A program made the translations under genes and the position numbers. The notes under the pieces were generated by a model. It made no database searches. It had not been told where the DNA came from and was given only the letters and a program-made list of their open reading frames with translations. From positions 1 to 15,661 of the forward strand of contig JALOAM010000067.1 in NCBI GenBank assembly GCA_023228765.1: 15,661 nt of DNA, read 5' to 3'. This document shows, piece by piece, positions 1-6,537 of the stretch. The DNA is from Dehalococcoidia bacterium (GTDB taxonomy: Bacteria; Chloroflexota; Dehalococcoidia; UBA2979). Numbering within the stretch: position 1 is the first letter of the stretch; each line of letters opens with the position of its first letter.

Positions 1-1
1 G

Positions 2-2077
2 CACTGCGGGTACAAGCACTCCAAGCCGCTGTTCAAGCACTTCCCCTCCGAGGGCGAGTACGTGCTGACGAAGGCGGGCGAGGAGAACGCCGGCGCGATC
101 GACCTGGGCGACGGTTGGGTCTGCGTGTTCAAGATGGAGTCCCACAACCACCCGAGCGCCCTCGAACCGTACGAGGGCGCTGCCACCGGGGTGGGCGGGA
201 TCCTGCGCGACATCTTCGCGATGGGCATGCGGCCGGTCGCGCTGCTGGACTCACTGCGGTTCGGGCCGCTCTCGGAGCGGACGAACCGCCGGCTGTTCCG
301 CGGCGTTGTCGCGGGCATCGGCGGGTACGGGAACTGCATCGGCGTGCCGACCATCGGCGGCGAGGTGCAGATGCATCCGTCCTATTCCGGGAACCCACTC
401 GTCAACGCGATGTGTGTCGGCATCGGGCGCCGCGAGCACCTCCTGTCGGCAAGCGCCCGCGGCGTCGGCAACCCGCTCGTCCTCGTGGGCGCGGACACGG
501 GCGTCGACGGCATCCACGGCGCGACCTTCGCCTCGCTGGAGCTGACCGAGCAGTCCGAGGAGAACCGGCCGGCGGTGCAGGTAGGCAACCCGTTCCTCGA
601 GAAGCTGCTGATGGAGGCCTGCTGCGAGCTGGCCGAGGATCATGCCGACTGGATCGAGGGCCTGCAGGACTGTGGCGCCGCCGGCCTCACCTCGTCCTGT
701 GTCGAGGCGGCACATCGCGCGGGGACCGGTATCGAGATCGACGTGGCGCGGGTGCCGCGGCGGGCGCAGGGGATGACCCCGTACCAGGTGATGCTCTCCG
801 AATCACAGGAGCGCATGGTCGTGATCCCGAAGGCGGAGCACCTGGAGGACGTCCTGGCGCACTTCCGCCGCTGGGAGATCCACGCGGACGTGATCGGGGT
901 CGTCACGGACGACCAGTTCGCGACCATCCGCGACGGCGACGAGGTCGTCGCGCGCATCCCCATCAACGTCCTCGTGGACGCCCCGCAGTACCCACCGGAG
1001 GGTGTCCGCCCCGCTGGCCTCAACGCCGTGCAGGGCGAGGACCTCGCCGCGCAGCCGGACGTGCAGGACGCCTCGGCGATGCTCCTGCAGATGCTGGCCT
1101 CCGAGAACATCGCGAGCCGCCGGTGGATCTACCGGCAGTACGACCACCAGGTGCAGAACAACACCGTGGTGAAGCCCGGTGGGGACGCCGCGGTGATCCG
1201 GCTGAAGGGCACCACGAAGGGCGTCGCGGTCTCGACCGACTGCAACGCCCGCATGCTCGCCCTCGACCCTCGCGCTGGTGCCGCCATGGCAGTCGCCGAG
1301 GCGTGCCGCAACGTGGTCGCCACGGGCGCGCGCCCGGCGGCGCTGACCGACTGCCTGAACTTCGGTAACCCGGAGAAGCTCGAGGTCGCCTGGCAGCTGG
1401 AGGAGGCGATCCTCGGCCTGTCGGACGCTGCGCGTGTCCTCGGTGCGCCCGTCATCTCCGGCAACGCCTCGCTTTACAACGAGGCTCCGGGTGGCGCGAT
1501 CATCCCCACCCCCGGCATCGGCGTCGTCGGCGTGATCGATGACGTCGCGACGCACCTCACCATCGCCCCGTCCGAGGGCGACACGATCATCCTGCTCGGC
1601 GCGGAGGTCGCGCAGCCCGCGAGCACCCTCGCCGGGTCCGAGTACCAGGCGCTCACCCTGGGCCGTGAGGCGGGCCTCCCGACGATCGACCTCGCCCACG
1701 AGCTACGCGTGCAGCACCTCGTCCTCGACCTGCACGAGCGCGGGCTACTGACGGCCGCCCACGACCTTGCCGACGGCGGCCTCGCTGTCGCTGCGGCGGA
1801 GATGTGCATCGCCGCCGGCGCCGGCCTCGACGCCTCCGCCTCCGACCTCGGCGACCGTGTGGACGGCGCGCTCTTCGGCGAAGCCCCCTCGCGCTTCCTC
1901 GTCGCGACGAGGAACGCCGACACCGTCGTCGAGTTCGCGCGCGCCCACGGCATCCCTGCGACCGCCCTCGGCACCGTCGGGGGTGACCGCCTGCGGCTGG
2001 GCCCGGTGGACCTCGCACTGTCCGAAGCGACGACCGAGTGGTCGGAGGGCCTCGACCGGGCGTTGGCCCCGGTCTAG
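2..2077 (+). CDS. purL: Phosphoribosylformylglycinamidine synthase, PurL subunit (5' partial)
   Basis: PurL performs the ATP-dependent amidation of FGAR to FGAM in cytosolic de novo purine synthesis, using ammonia delivered by PurQ with PurS. The frame is open from base 2, starting with HCGYKHSK, which matches the near-N-terminal motif of small PurL. Only a few dozen N-terminal residues plus the start lie outside the window; 691 residues remain. Visible motifs are ESHNHPSALEPYEGAATGVGG near residue 40 (conserved active-site His and metal/ATP-binding region), GGEVQMHPSY, and the second AIRS-like half with GVAVSTDCN and ALTDCLNFGNPEK. The two repeated ATP-binding/C-terminal halves fit the ~730-residue small PurL rather than the ~1300-residue fused type. 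The GTG at base 62 is an internal Val, not the start. The gene ends 9 bp from the stop of the convergent minus-strand gene. The identification is very secure. Confidence 0.97.
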   Translation, partial: HCGYKHSKPLFKHFPSEGEYVLTKAGEENAGAIDLGDGWVCVFKMESHNHPSALEPYEGAATGVGGILRDIFAMGMRPVALLDSLRFGPLSERTNRRLFRGVVAGIGGYGNCIGVPTIGGEVQMHPSYSGNPLVNAMCVGIGRREHLLSASARGVGNPLVLVGADTGVDGIHGATFASLELTEQSEENRPAVQVGNPFLEKLLMEACCELAEDHADWIEGLQDCGAAGLTSSCVEAAHRAGTGIEIDVARVPRRAQGMTPYQVMLSESQERMVVIPKAEHLEDVLAHFRRWEIHADVIGVVTDDQFATIRDGDEVVARIPINVLVDAPQYPPEGVRPAGLNAVQGEDLAAQPDVQDASAMLLQMLASENIASRRWIYRQYDHQVQNNTVVKPGGDAAVIRLKGTTKGVAVSTDCNARMLALDPRAGAAMAVAEACRNVVATGARPAALTDCLNFGNPEKLEVAWQLEEAILGLSDAARVLGAPVISGNASLYNEAPGGAIIPTPGIGVVGVIDDVATHLTIAPSEGDTIILLGAEVAQPASTLAGSEYQALTLGREAGLPTIDLAHELRVQHLVLDLHERGLLTAAHDLADGGLAVAAAEMCIAAGAGLDASASDLGDRVDGALFGEAPSRFLVATRNADTVVEFARAHGIPATALGTVGGDRLRLGPVDLALSEATTEWSEGLDRALAPV

Positions 2078-2086
2078 GTCAGGGCG

Positions 2087-2434
2087 TTAGTCCTCGGTCT
2101 CTTCGGGCGCGGGTGCGAGCCTGACTCGCCAGAGCGTTACGAGTGACGGATCCTCGGGCGGCTCGTACTCGAACGCCACGAGTAGGGCGGGAATCCCAAG
2201 CAGTGGCTCGGTGATGAGCAGCCCAAAGCCATCATCGAACAAGGCGCGGATCGGGTTTCCCTGCTTCTTCGCAGCGAGTTCTCTCTGAAGGTGTCGGGTC
2301 ACTCCATGCTCGAGGAGGATCTGGCGCATCGGTGCGCTCGGCACGAGCATCGCAAACTGATCGAAGAACTGAGTCTCGATCTCGATGTGGACGGGTGACG
2401 AAGGCCTATCCAGCTCGCTGGCGTCGTCGTTCAT
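2087..2434 (-). CDS. Small protein downstream of and overlapping the Panacea gene; candidate PanT-type toxin
   Basis: This 115-aa protein matches no family I can name. It starts inside the last 29 bp of the upstream Panacea-domain gene, a tight coupling typical of toxin-antitoxin pairs. Its apparent secondary-structure order is a short strand (HIEIET), a helix beginning FFDQFAML, a second helical stretch around residues 38-58, then three strands (FGLLI, ALLVAFEYEP, LVTLWRVRL). That is compatible with a RelE/ParE-like alpha/beta fold, but this is an inference from pattern only; the usual catalytic residues are not evident. There is no signal peptide or membrane segment. The tail (APAPEETED) is acidic and likely disordered. 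In known PanAT systems the Panacea protein is the antitoxin and its neighbour the toxin, so this is a toxin candidate by position. It could instead be an unrelated accessory protein. Confidence 0.7.
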   Translation of the reverse strand: MNDDASELDRPSSPVHIEIETQFFDQFAMLVPSAPMRQILLEHGVTRHLQRELAAKKQGNPIRALFDDGFGLLITEPLLGIPALLVAFEYEPPEDPSLVTLWRVRLAPAPEETED

Positions 2435-2963
2435 CGATGTCCTGACGCCAGATGCGGAGTTCGGTGGCCGTTGGCTTCCGGTCAGAGATGAACGCCGACT
2501 CGTAGGGGATCACTTCCCGGTCGTCAGCGATGCGCCATCCGTGATCGAGGTGCGACAGTGCGCTGACCTGTGCGGCATCGAGCAGGCGGAGCTCGCTAAG
2601 AACGGCCTCGAGGAGTTCGCGCTCGGCCGACGAGAGGAGGTCCTCTACTGCCGAATCGCGAAGCGGAACGACAACCTTCTGTGTGTAGTTGTAGTACTTC
2701 CGCTCGACGCGGCTGATGTCGCCCGCATCTTCCATCTCTCGGAGTGTGGCGAGCATCTCTTCCGGGACAGGCCCTCGGTCCATACGGATGTATGTGGCGC
2801 CGCTGATCGAACTTCCGAGGGCGAGGAACGCCTTGAAGTCAGCGAAGTAGAGGATCTTGTTGAGTTTGGTCGCCCCGAAACGGGGGTCGTCCTTCGACTG
2901 ATCCGCGATGAAGAGGATCAGCTCCTTGAAGCGCTGTCGGTCGAACTCACGTCCTCCGGCCAT
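2406..2963 (-). CDS. Panacea-domain (SocA/DUF4065) protein, likely antitoxin PanA
   Basis: This 185-aa protein has the hallmarks of the Panacea/SocA-like domain (formerly DUF4065, GepA-like). These are a helix with LILFIADQSKDDPRFGATKLNKILYFADF (residues 15-43), then ATYIRMDRGPVPEEM (56-70), and a C-terminal HLDHGWRIADDREVIPYESAF (138-158). Panacea domains act as hyperpromiscuous antitoxins that neutralise unrelated toxins encoded next door, and SocA is a proteolytic adaptor for its toxin SocB. The start is the ATG at 2963-2961. The Shine-Dalgarno signal is weak: a GGAG lies about 18 nt upstream, inside the tail of the YjbR gene, so translation may depend on coupling. The stop overlaps the downstream small gene by 29 bp. 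Base composition is unusually low here (bases 2641-2700 have 30 G/C of 60), suggesting acquisition. The domain call is confident; the antitoxin role is inferred. Confidence 0.88.
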   Translation of the reverse strand: MAGGREFDRQRFKELILFIADQSKDDPRFGATKLNKILYFADFKAFLALGSSISGATYIRMDRGPVPEEMLATLREMEDAGDISRVERKYYNYTQKVVVPLRDSAVEDLLSSAERELLEAVLSELRLLDAAQVSALSHLDHGWRIADDREVIPYESAFISDRKPTATELRIWRQDIDERRRQRAG

Positions 2964-2978
2964 GCGCGCAGGATACTG

Positions 2979-3413
2979 CTACTCCGGCCCGCCCGCCTCG
3001 ACGGTCTGGCGCAGCTTCTTCGGCGCCGTGAGCAGCCAGGCGTCGCGGACGAAGGACTCCACCTCGTCCCAGTCGGGCGCTTCGAGGTCGAGGCGGATGC
3101 CGATCCAGCCATGGCGGCCGACGAAGGCGGGGACCCAGAAGCGGTCCGGGTCTTCCTCGACCAGCATCTCCTGCACGCCGGGTGCCGCTTTCAGCACGAC
3201 GCCGCTGCGGCCGTCGTCGCCGAAGTGGTCGACGAGGTAGTAGCCGAAGCGCTTCCCGGCCACCTCGAGCGACCGGTGCTCGTTGTCGTAGCGGTTGGCC
3301 GCTTCGGTCTGCGGATAGGCGGCGCAGATCTTGATGAGGCGGTCGCGGCGCTTGCGGAGCGTGGTGGCGCTGGCGGTGGCGGCGCGGGTGGAGGGTGTAC
3401 GGGGCGCGGGCAT
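2979..3413 (-). CDS. MmcQ/YjbR family protein
   Basis: This 144-aa protein matches the YjbR/MmcQ (CyaY-like fold) family. It has an N-terminal helix of about 25 residues, then the core pattern HRSLEVAGKRFGYYLVDHF, GVVLKAAPGVQEMLVEEDPDRFWVPAFVGRHGWIGIRLD, and the closing helix EVESFVRDAWLLTAPKKL. Members resemble DNA-binding or protein-binding domains, but no biochemical role is settled. The start is supported by GGGAGG five bases before the ATG on the minus strand. The residues before about 20 are rich in Ala, Thr, Ser and Arg and are probably flexible. It lies 25 bp downstream of the PPOX gene and 15 bp upstream of the Panacea gene, so it is most likely in one minus-strand transcript with them. 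Confidence 0.88.
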   Translation of the reverse strand: MPAPRTPSTRAATASATTLRKRRDRLIKICAAYPQTEAANRYDNEHRSLEVAGKRFGYYLVDHFGDDGRSGVVLKAAPGVQEMLVEEDPDRFWVPAFVGRHGWIGIRLDLEAPDWDEVESFVRDAWLLTAPKKLRQTVEAGGPE

Positions 3414-3438
3414 GGCGGCCTCCCAGATCGGGGGGAGT

Positions 3439-3924
3439 CTAATCGAACTCCCAGCGGCCGACGGAGTTCACGAAGTCGTCCTCCAGCCAGGTGTGCGCGA
3501 GCGAGGGGACGAGGCGGTACCACGTCCCGTCCGGTGCCTCGTCGCCCGTCGGATCGAAGTCGTACTTCTGCTCGTAGGCGCGGGTGGCCTCCTGCGGTAT
3601 GTCACCGATCGACATCGCGTCGACCGACCCTTCGAGGATGACGACGTCGTCGCCGCTCTCGAGGTGGACCGAGACGCGAGGGTCGCGCGCGAGGTTGCGC
3701 CCGGTGACGGCGTTGGCGCCGGTGCTGAACCACAGACCGTCGGACCAGACGCCCCAGACCGGCTTCGAGTGCGGCGCGCCGTTCGAGCGTGTCGTGCAGA
3801 TCCAGTAATTCCTCGAGGCGATCAGTTTCTCCTCGATCGCGGGCCAGGAGGCATCCGGCGCGGCGTGCGTGATGCCGTAGGACGGATCGAGGTGAGGCTC
3901 GGTGAGTCGGGGGGTGAGGGTCAT
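3439..3924 (-). CDS. Pyridoxamine 5'-phosphate oxidase-fold (PPOX) flavin/F420-binding protein
   Basis: This 161-aa protein has the split-barrel PPOX signature. IEEKLIASRNYWICTTRSNGAPHSKPVWGVWSDG spans residues 30-63, followed by LWFSTGANAVTGRNLARDPRVSVHLESGDDVVILEGSV and a helical segment ending in TWYRLVP. The pattern (T-x-x-x-x-G-x-P-x-x-x-P-V-W, then N-L-x-x-D-P-R-V) is that of small FMN- or F420-dependent reductases, biliverdin reductase-like proteins and general stress proteins. The substrate cannot be told from sequence. The start ATG (3924-3922) has AAGGAG eight bases upstream on the minus strand, a good ribosome binding site. It is the first gene of the minus-strand run and lies divergent from the rplI promoter region. 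Whether the cofactor is FMN or F420 is unresolved. Confidence 0.9.
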   Translation of the reverse strand: MTLTPRLTEPHLDPSYGITHAAPDASWPAIEEKLIASRNYWICTTRSNGAPHSKPVWGVWSDGLWFSTGANAVTGRNLARDPRVSVHLESGDDVVILEGSVDAMSIGDIPQEATRAYEQKYDFDPTGDEAPDGTWYRLVPSLAHTWLEDDFVNSVGRWEFD

Positions 3925-4004
3925 CGGAGGTGCTCCTTCGGGACGACGTCAGTGATCGACGCACGGAAGCGGGAGAACGCTGCGGGCGGGGAGCAAGTTA
4001 ACCA

Positions 4005-4016
4005 GAACATCCGTTT
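4005..4016 (+). promoter_or_regulatory. Imperfect SOS (LexA) box 1, overlapping the -35
   Basis: GAAC ATCC GTTT fits the GAAC-N4-GTTY form of the Gram-positive/Chloroflexota SOS box, with one change from GTTC. Its last two bases are the first two of the TTGACA -35 hexamer, so LexA bound here would block sigma access. It is exactly 21 bp (two helical turns) upstream of box 2. Confidence 0.55.
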
Positions 4017-4043
4017 GACATGCAAGAACGTGTGTTCTACGAT
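4015..4043 (+). promoter_or_regulatory. Sigma70-type promoter facing rplI
   Basis: A perfect -35 hexamer TTGACA (4015-4020) is followed by a 17-bp spacer (4021-4037) and a -10 hexamer TACGAT (4038-4043; 4 of 6 matches to TATAAT). Transcription would start near 4050, giving about 260 nt of leader before the rplI GTG. Perfect -35 hexamers are rare in DNA of this composition. The two SOS boxes interleaved with it strengthen the call and suggest LexA repression. Confidence 0.75.
4026..4037 (+). promoter_or_regulatory. SOS (LexA) box 2, in the promoter spacer
   Basis: GAAC GTGT GTTC is a full match to GAAC-N4-GTTC, and its central bases also fit the R-N-R-Y preference of the B. subtilis-type box. 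It occupies the spacer right up to the -10, an ideal place for repression. This form of LexA site is known for Gram-positive bacteria and for the green non-sulfur bacterium Dehalococcoides. Confidence 0.75.
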
Positions 4044-4186
4044 GGTGGTAGTCGCTACCTCGCGATGGAGGCTGCGACTCCAGCTCGGAGGTTGTTCCTA
4101 CGAGAGGTGCGCGGATACGCTATTACGTCGCGGCGGGTGCTCGATCGCTCACGATCCAGTTCCCATCAAAAGACGAAGCGGGCTGC

Positions 4187-4203
4187 TGGGACAACTTGTC
4201 CCA
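4187..4203. promoter_or_regulatory. Perfect 17-bp palindrome in the rplI leader (operator or RNA hairpin)
   Basis: TGGGACAA C TTGTCCCA has 8-bp perfect arms around a single centre base. It lies about 110 bp upstream of rplI and downstream of the SOS promoter. As DNA it would suit a dimeric repressor. As RNA the one-base centre would force a loop of at least three bases and leave a 7-bp stem. The binding factor is unknown. Confidence 0.5.
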
Positions 4204-4312
4204 AATGTGGTTCCTCCGTGTACGGACATGTAGACAACTGCTGGGCCGGAGTCGCCGTCTCCACGCAAGATGGCGTCAGTCCCGGCTCCGGCACGCCGAA
4301 GGGTCATCTGAC

Positions 4313-4930
4313 GTGAAGGTCGTGTTCCTGGAGACCGTTGAGGGATCCGGCTACATGGGTGAGGTCAAGGACGTCACTCGTGGTTATGCCCGGAACTACC
4401 TGTTGCCTCGTGGCTTTGCCGCGCCGGCAACACCGCAACTGCTCGCCCGGTCCGAAAGGCTCCGGGAGATCGAGGAGGAGCGGCAACGGGCTGAGGACGA
4501 GAAGGCGCAAGGGCTTGTCGGCAAGTTCGAGCGTCCTCTTGTCATCACGGCCCGCGTCGGAGAGCAGGGACGACTGTACGGGTCTGTCACAAATGCTGAC
4601 GTCGCCGAGAAGGCTGGGGAGATTCTCGGCGAAGACCTGGACCGTCGTCGCATACTGCTGCCCGAGGCGATCCGCCGTGTGGGGGTCTACACCGTGGGGA
4701 TTCGGCTGTCGCGTAATGTGACGCCGGAGGTCCAGCTGGTGGTCGTCGCTGAAGATGCGCCGGAAGGCGTGGACGCAGCGGTCGAGGCGCTTCTGAATCC
4801 ACCCGTGGAGGAAGAAGTCCAGACTCCTCGTGCCGAAGCAGCGGCCTCTTCGGAGGACGCCGCCGAGACCGACGACGCCGATGGCGCGTCGGAGCCGGGC
4901 TCAGAGAACACCGAGGAGGAGAACGGCTAG
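4313..4930 (+). CDS. rplI: 50S ribosomal protein bL9 with acidic C-terminal extension
   Basis: bL9 binds 23S rRNA near the L1 stalk and helps maintain reading-frame fidelity. The N-terminal domain is clear (KVVFLETVEGSGYMGEVKDVTRGYARNYLLPRGFA, residues 2-36). The charged connecting helix (ARSERLREIEEERQRAEDEKAQ) and the C-terminal RNA-binding domain (GRLYGSVTNADVAEKAGE, RRRILLPEAIRRVGVYTVGIRL) follow. The start is GTG 4313 because the bL9 fold begins at this residue; GAAGGG nine bases upstream is a modest ribosome binding site, and the open frame further upstream is not bL9-like. Typical bL9 is about 150 residues; this one has 205. The last ~40 residues are very acidic and low-complexity. The usual rpsF-ssb-rpsR partners are not upstream. 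The gene lies downstream of an SOS-type promoter and ahead of dnaB, an order common in Firmicutes and Chloroflexota. Confidence 0.96.
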   Translation: MKVVFLETVEGSGYMGEVKDVTRGYARNYLLPRGFAAPATPQLLARSERLREIEEERQRAEDEKAQGLVGKFERPLVITARVGEQGRLYGSVTNADVAEKAGEILGEDLDRRRILLPEAIRRVGVYTVGIRLSRNVTPEVQLVVVAEDAPEGVDAAVEALLNPPVEEEVQTPRAEAAASSEDAAETDDADGASEPGSENTEEENG

Positions 4931-4936
4931 CCGGCC

Positions 4937-4996
4937 GTCCTCCCGAGCCCCCAGCTCTCCCGAGCAAATGGGGGCTCTCCCGAGCAGATGGGCTCG
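4937..4996 (+). repeat. 20-bp tandem repeats and competing hairpins in the rplI-dnaB leader
   Basis: GCTCTCCCGAGCAAATGGGG (4954-4973) is followed directly by a second copy at 4974-4993 with two changes. A shorter relative sharing CTCCCGAGC sits at 4940-4948. The repeats allow alternative folds. GAGCCCCC (4945-4952) pairs perfectly with GGGGGCTC (4970-4977), whereas CGAGC (4981-4985) pairs with GCTCG (4992-4996), just before the terminator. Such overlapping choices resemble an attenuator, but no ligand or leader peptide was recognised. Confidence 0.65.
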
Positions 4997-4998
4997 AT

Positions 4999-5030
4999 CC
5001 CCGGTACCGGTCGGTACCGGGGTTTTCTTT
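4999..5030 (+). terminator. Strong intrinsic terminator between rplI and dnaB
   Basis: CCCCGGTACC (4999-5008), loop GGTC and GGTACCGGGG (5013-5022) form a perfect 10-bp GC-rich stem followed by TTTTCTTT (5023-5030). This is a textbook Rho-independent terminator. It ends 49 bp before the dnaB start, so dnaB must rely on read-through, on antitermination, or on a promoter in the last 50 bp, where I see no good hexamers. Confidence 0.9.
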
Positions 5031-5079
5031 ACCCGCCGGGCTCGGTGCCGGTTCCGCAACTCCCCTGGCTGGGTGCATC

Positions 5080-6537
5080 GTGGTCAGCGGCGGTCCTCGC
5101 TCACTTGGCTCCTTCCTCGGCGACAACCGCGATCGCTTCGCCGAGCGCCGCCGTCCTCAGACCGGGCTCCCGCCGCACGATGTCTCCGCCGAGGAAGCCG
5201 TCATCGCAGCGCTCCTGCTCGATGACGACGCTTACGCGCGCGTCCTGCCGATCGTGCGGCCCGAGGACTTCTTCCGCGAGCAGAACGGCTGGATCTACGA
5301 GGCCTGCCTCTCCGTCGCCGAGCGCGGCGAGGAGGTCACGATCCCCACGGTCGCGCACGAGCTCGACCGTGCGGGACACCTGGACGAGGCGGGGGGCGAG
5401 CCGTACCTCGTGGAGGTCGCCGGCAAGTACTTCACTGCCGTCGGCGTCGAGACGCACGCGCGTATCGTCGCGCGCGACGCGCTCTATCGACGGCTGATCC
5501 AGGCCGCCGGCCAGATCGCCTCCCTCGCGTACGAGGGCGGACCGGACGTGAAGTCCGTGCTCTCGCAGTCGGAGGGACTCCTCCTCGGCCTGCGCACCGC
5601 CGAGGCGGCCGGGGACTTCAAGGCGCTGCGCGACCTGCTGGACGAGTTCCTCGAAGCGCCCGAGGAGGACGCCGACGGGGAACTCGCGTCCGCCGTCCGC
5701 ACCGGGTTCATGGACTTGGACGAGTTGCTCGCCGGCGGGTACAAGCGCGGCGACCTGGTCATCCTCGCGGCGCGGACCGGTGGAGGTAAGACCTCGCTGA
5801 TGCTGAACCTCGCGCGGAACTGCGCCATCGGGCAGCAGGGCACCGTCGCGTTGTTCTCGCTCGAGATGGGGGGCGAGCAGCTCGCCATGCGCATGCTCTC
5901 CGCCGAGGCCGGTGTCGAGATGTCGCGGTTGCGCCTCGGACGGCACACGGAGGCCGAGGAGGCGAAGGTGATGCGCGCGCACGGCCACCTGGGCACCGCG
6001 CCGGTGTTCATCGACGACTCCGCCGTGCTCTCCGTCCCCGAGATCCGCGCGAAATGCCGCCGCCTGCAGGCCGACCACGGTCTCGACCTCGTGGTGGTGG
6101 ACTACCTCCAGCTCCTCCACGGCGCCGGCCGCGCCGACACGAGGGCGAACGAGATCAGCCAGATCTCGCGGTCGCTGAAGGAGCTGGCGCGCGAGTTGCG
6201 CGTGCCGGTGATCGCGGGCGCGCAGCTGTCTCGTGCGGTGGAGACGCGCAACCCGCACATCCCCATGCTGTCCGACCTCCGTGAGTCCGGCTCCATCGAG
6301 CAGGACGCGGACATCGTCATGTTCATCTACCGCGAGGACATGTACCTGAAGCCGCAGGAGTGGCAGGACCAGCACCCGGAGGAGCCTGGCGGAGCGCACC
6401 CGACGGGTCTCGCGAACATCATCATCGCGAAGCACCGGAACGGGCCCACCGGCAGCGTGACGGTCCGCTGGGTGGACAAGACCGCCTCGTTCCAGGACCT
6501 CCTCCTGCGCCCCGAGCCCGGGTATGACGGCTTCTAG
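5080..6537 (+). CDS. dnaB: Replicative DNA helicase DnaB
   Basis: DnaB is the hexameric 5'-3' helicase that unwinds DNA ahead of the replication fork and interacts with primase and the loader. The 485-aa protein has the N-terminal DnaB domain (HDVSAEEAVIAALLLDDDAY, residues 33-52, to about 135) and a RecA-like ATPase domain. The latter shows Walker A ARTGGGKTS (231-239, Lys237), the SLEMGGEQLAMRML motif (260-273), Walker B LVVVDYLQLL (337-346) and AGAQLSRAVETR with LSDLRESGSIEQDAD (379-411). No intein is present. The GTG at 5080 is the only suitable start ahead of the N-terminal domain; its ribosome binding site is weak. The first ~30 residues are Arg/Pro-rich and variable. It ends in a 14-bp overlap with the DnaD-like gene. 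The identification is very secure; the exact start is less so. Confidence 0.96.
   Translation: MVSGGPRSLGSFLGDNRDRFAERRRPQTGLPPHDVSAEEAVIAALLLDDDAYARVLPIVRPEDFFREQNGWIYEACLSVAERGEEVTIPTVAHELDRAGHLDEAGGEPYLVEVAGKYFTAVGVETHARIVARDALYRRLIQAAGQIASLAYEGGPDVKSVLSQSEGLLLGLRTAEAAGDFKALRDLLDEFLEAPEEDADGELASAVRTGFMDLDELLAGGYKRGDLVILAARTGGGKTSLMLNLARNCAIGQQGTVALFSLEMGGEQLAMRMLSAEAGVEMSRLRLGRHTEAEEAKVMRAHGHLGTAPVFIDDSAVLSVPEIRAKCRRLQADHGLDLVVVDYLQLLHGAGRADTRANEISQISRSLKELARELRVPVIAGAQLSRAVETRNPHIPMLSDLRESGSIEQDADIVMFIYREDMYLKPQEWQDQHPEEPGGAHPTGLANIIIAKHRNGPTGSVTVRWVDKTASFQDLLLRPEPGYDGF

Larger units (their letters stand above)
3925..4312. other. 388-bp divergent intergenic region with SOS-type promoter and long leader
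   Basis: This stretch separates the minus-strand PPOX gene from rplI. The first ~70 bases hold the PPOX ribosome binding site and presumably its promoter, which I could not define. Bases 4005-4043 hold the double-SOS-box promoter. From about 4050 to 4312 is a leader of roughly 260 nt with a perfect 17-bp palindrome at 4187-4203. One frame stays open from an ATG at 4065 to a TGA at 4314-4316 (83 codons) and includes a CPKCGSSVYGHVDNC segment. However, it has no ribosome binding site, and by my count about 60% of its third codon positions are G/C, far below neighbouring genes, so I do not call it a gene. It might be a decayed gene or a structured leader. Confidence 0.6.

Noticed and set aside
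2385..3641. 418-codon plus-strand frame opposite the Panacea and YjbR genes
   Set aside because: The minus-strand genes have clear domains and ribosome binding sites. The plus frame has none and ends in Arg/Ser-rich sequence.
4196..4312. N-terminal extension of bL9 in the same frame
   Set aside because: The bL9 fold begins exactly at GTG 4313, and the upstream residues are Arg-rich without family resemblance.
4020..4316. 98-codon plus-strand ORF ahead of rplI, with CPKCGSSVYGHVDNC
   Set aside because: Its first ATG lies on the -35 hexamer of the promoter. The next ATG (4065) has no ribosome binding site, and wobble G/C is too low for this genome. Kept only as a finding about the leader.
4937..4996. 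Repeats between rplI and dnaB as a CRISPR array
   Set aside because: The repeats are adjacent without unique spacers and only two copies exist.
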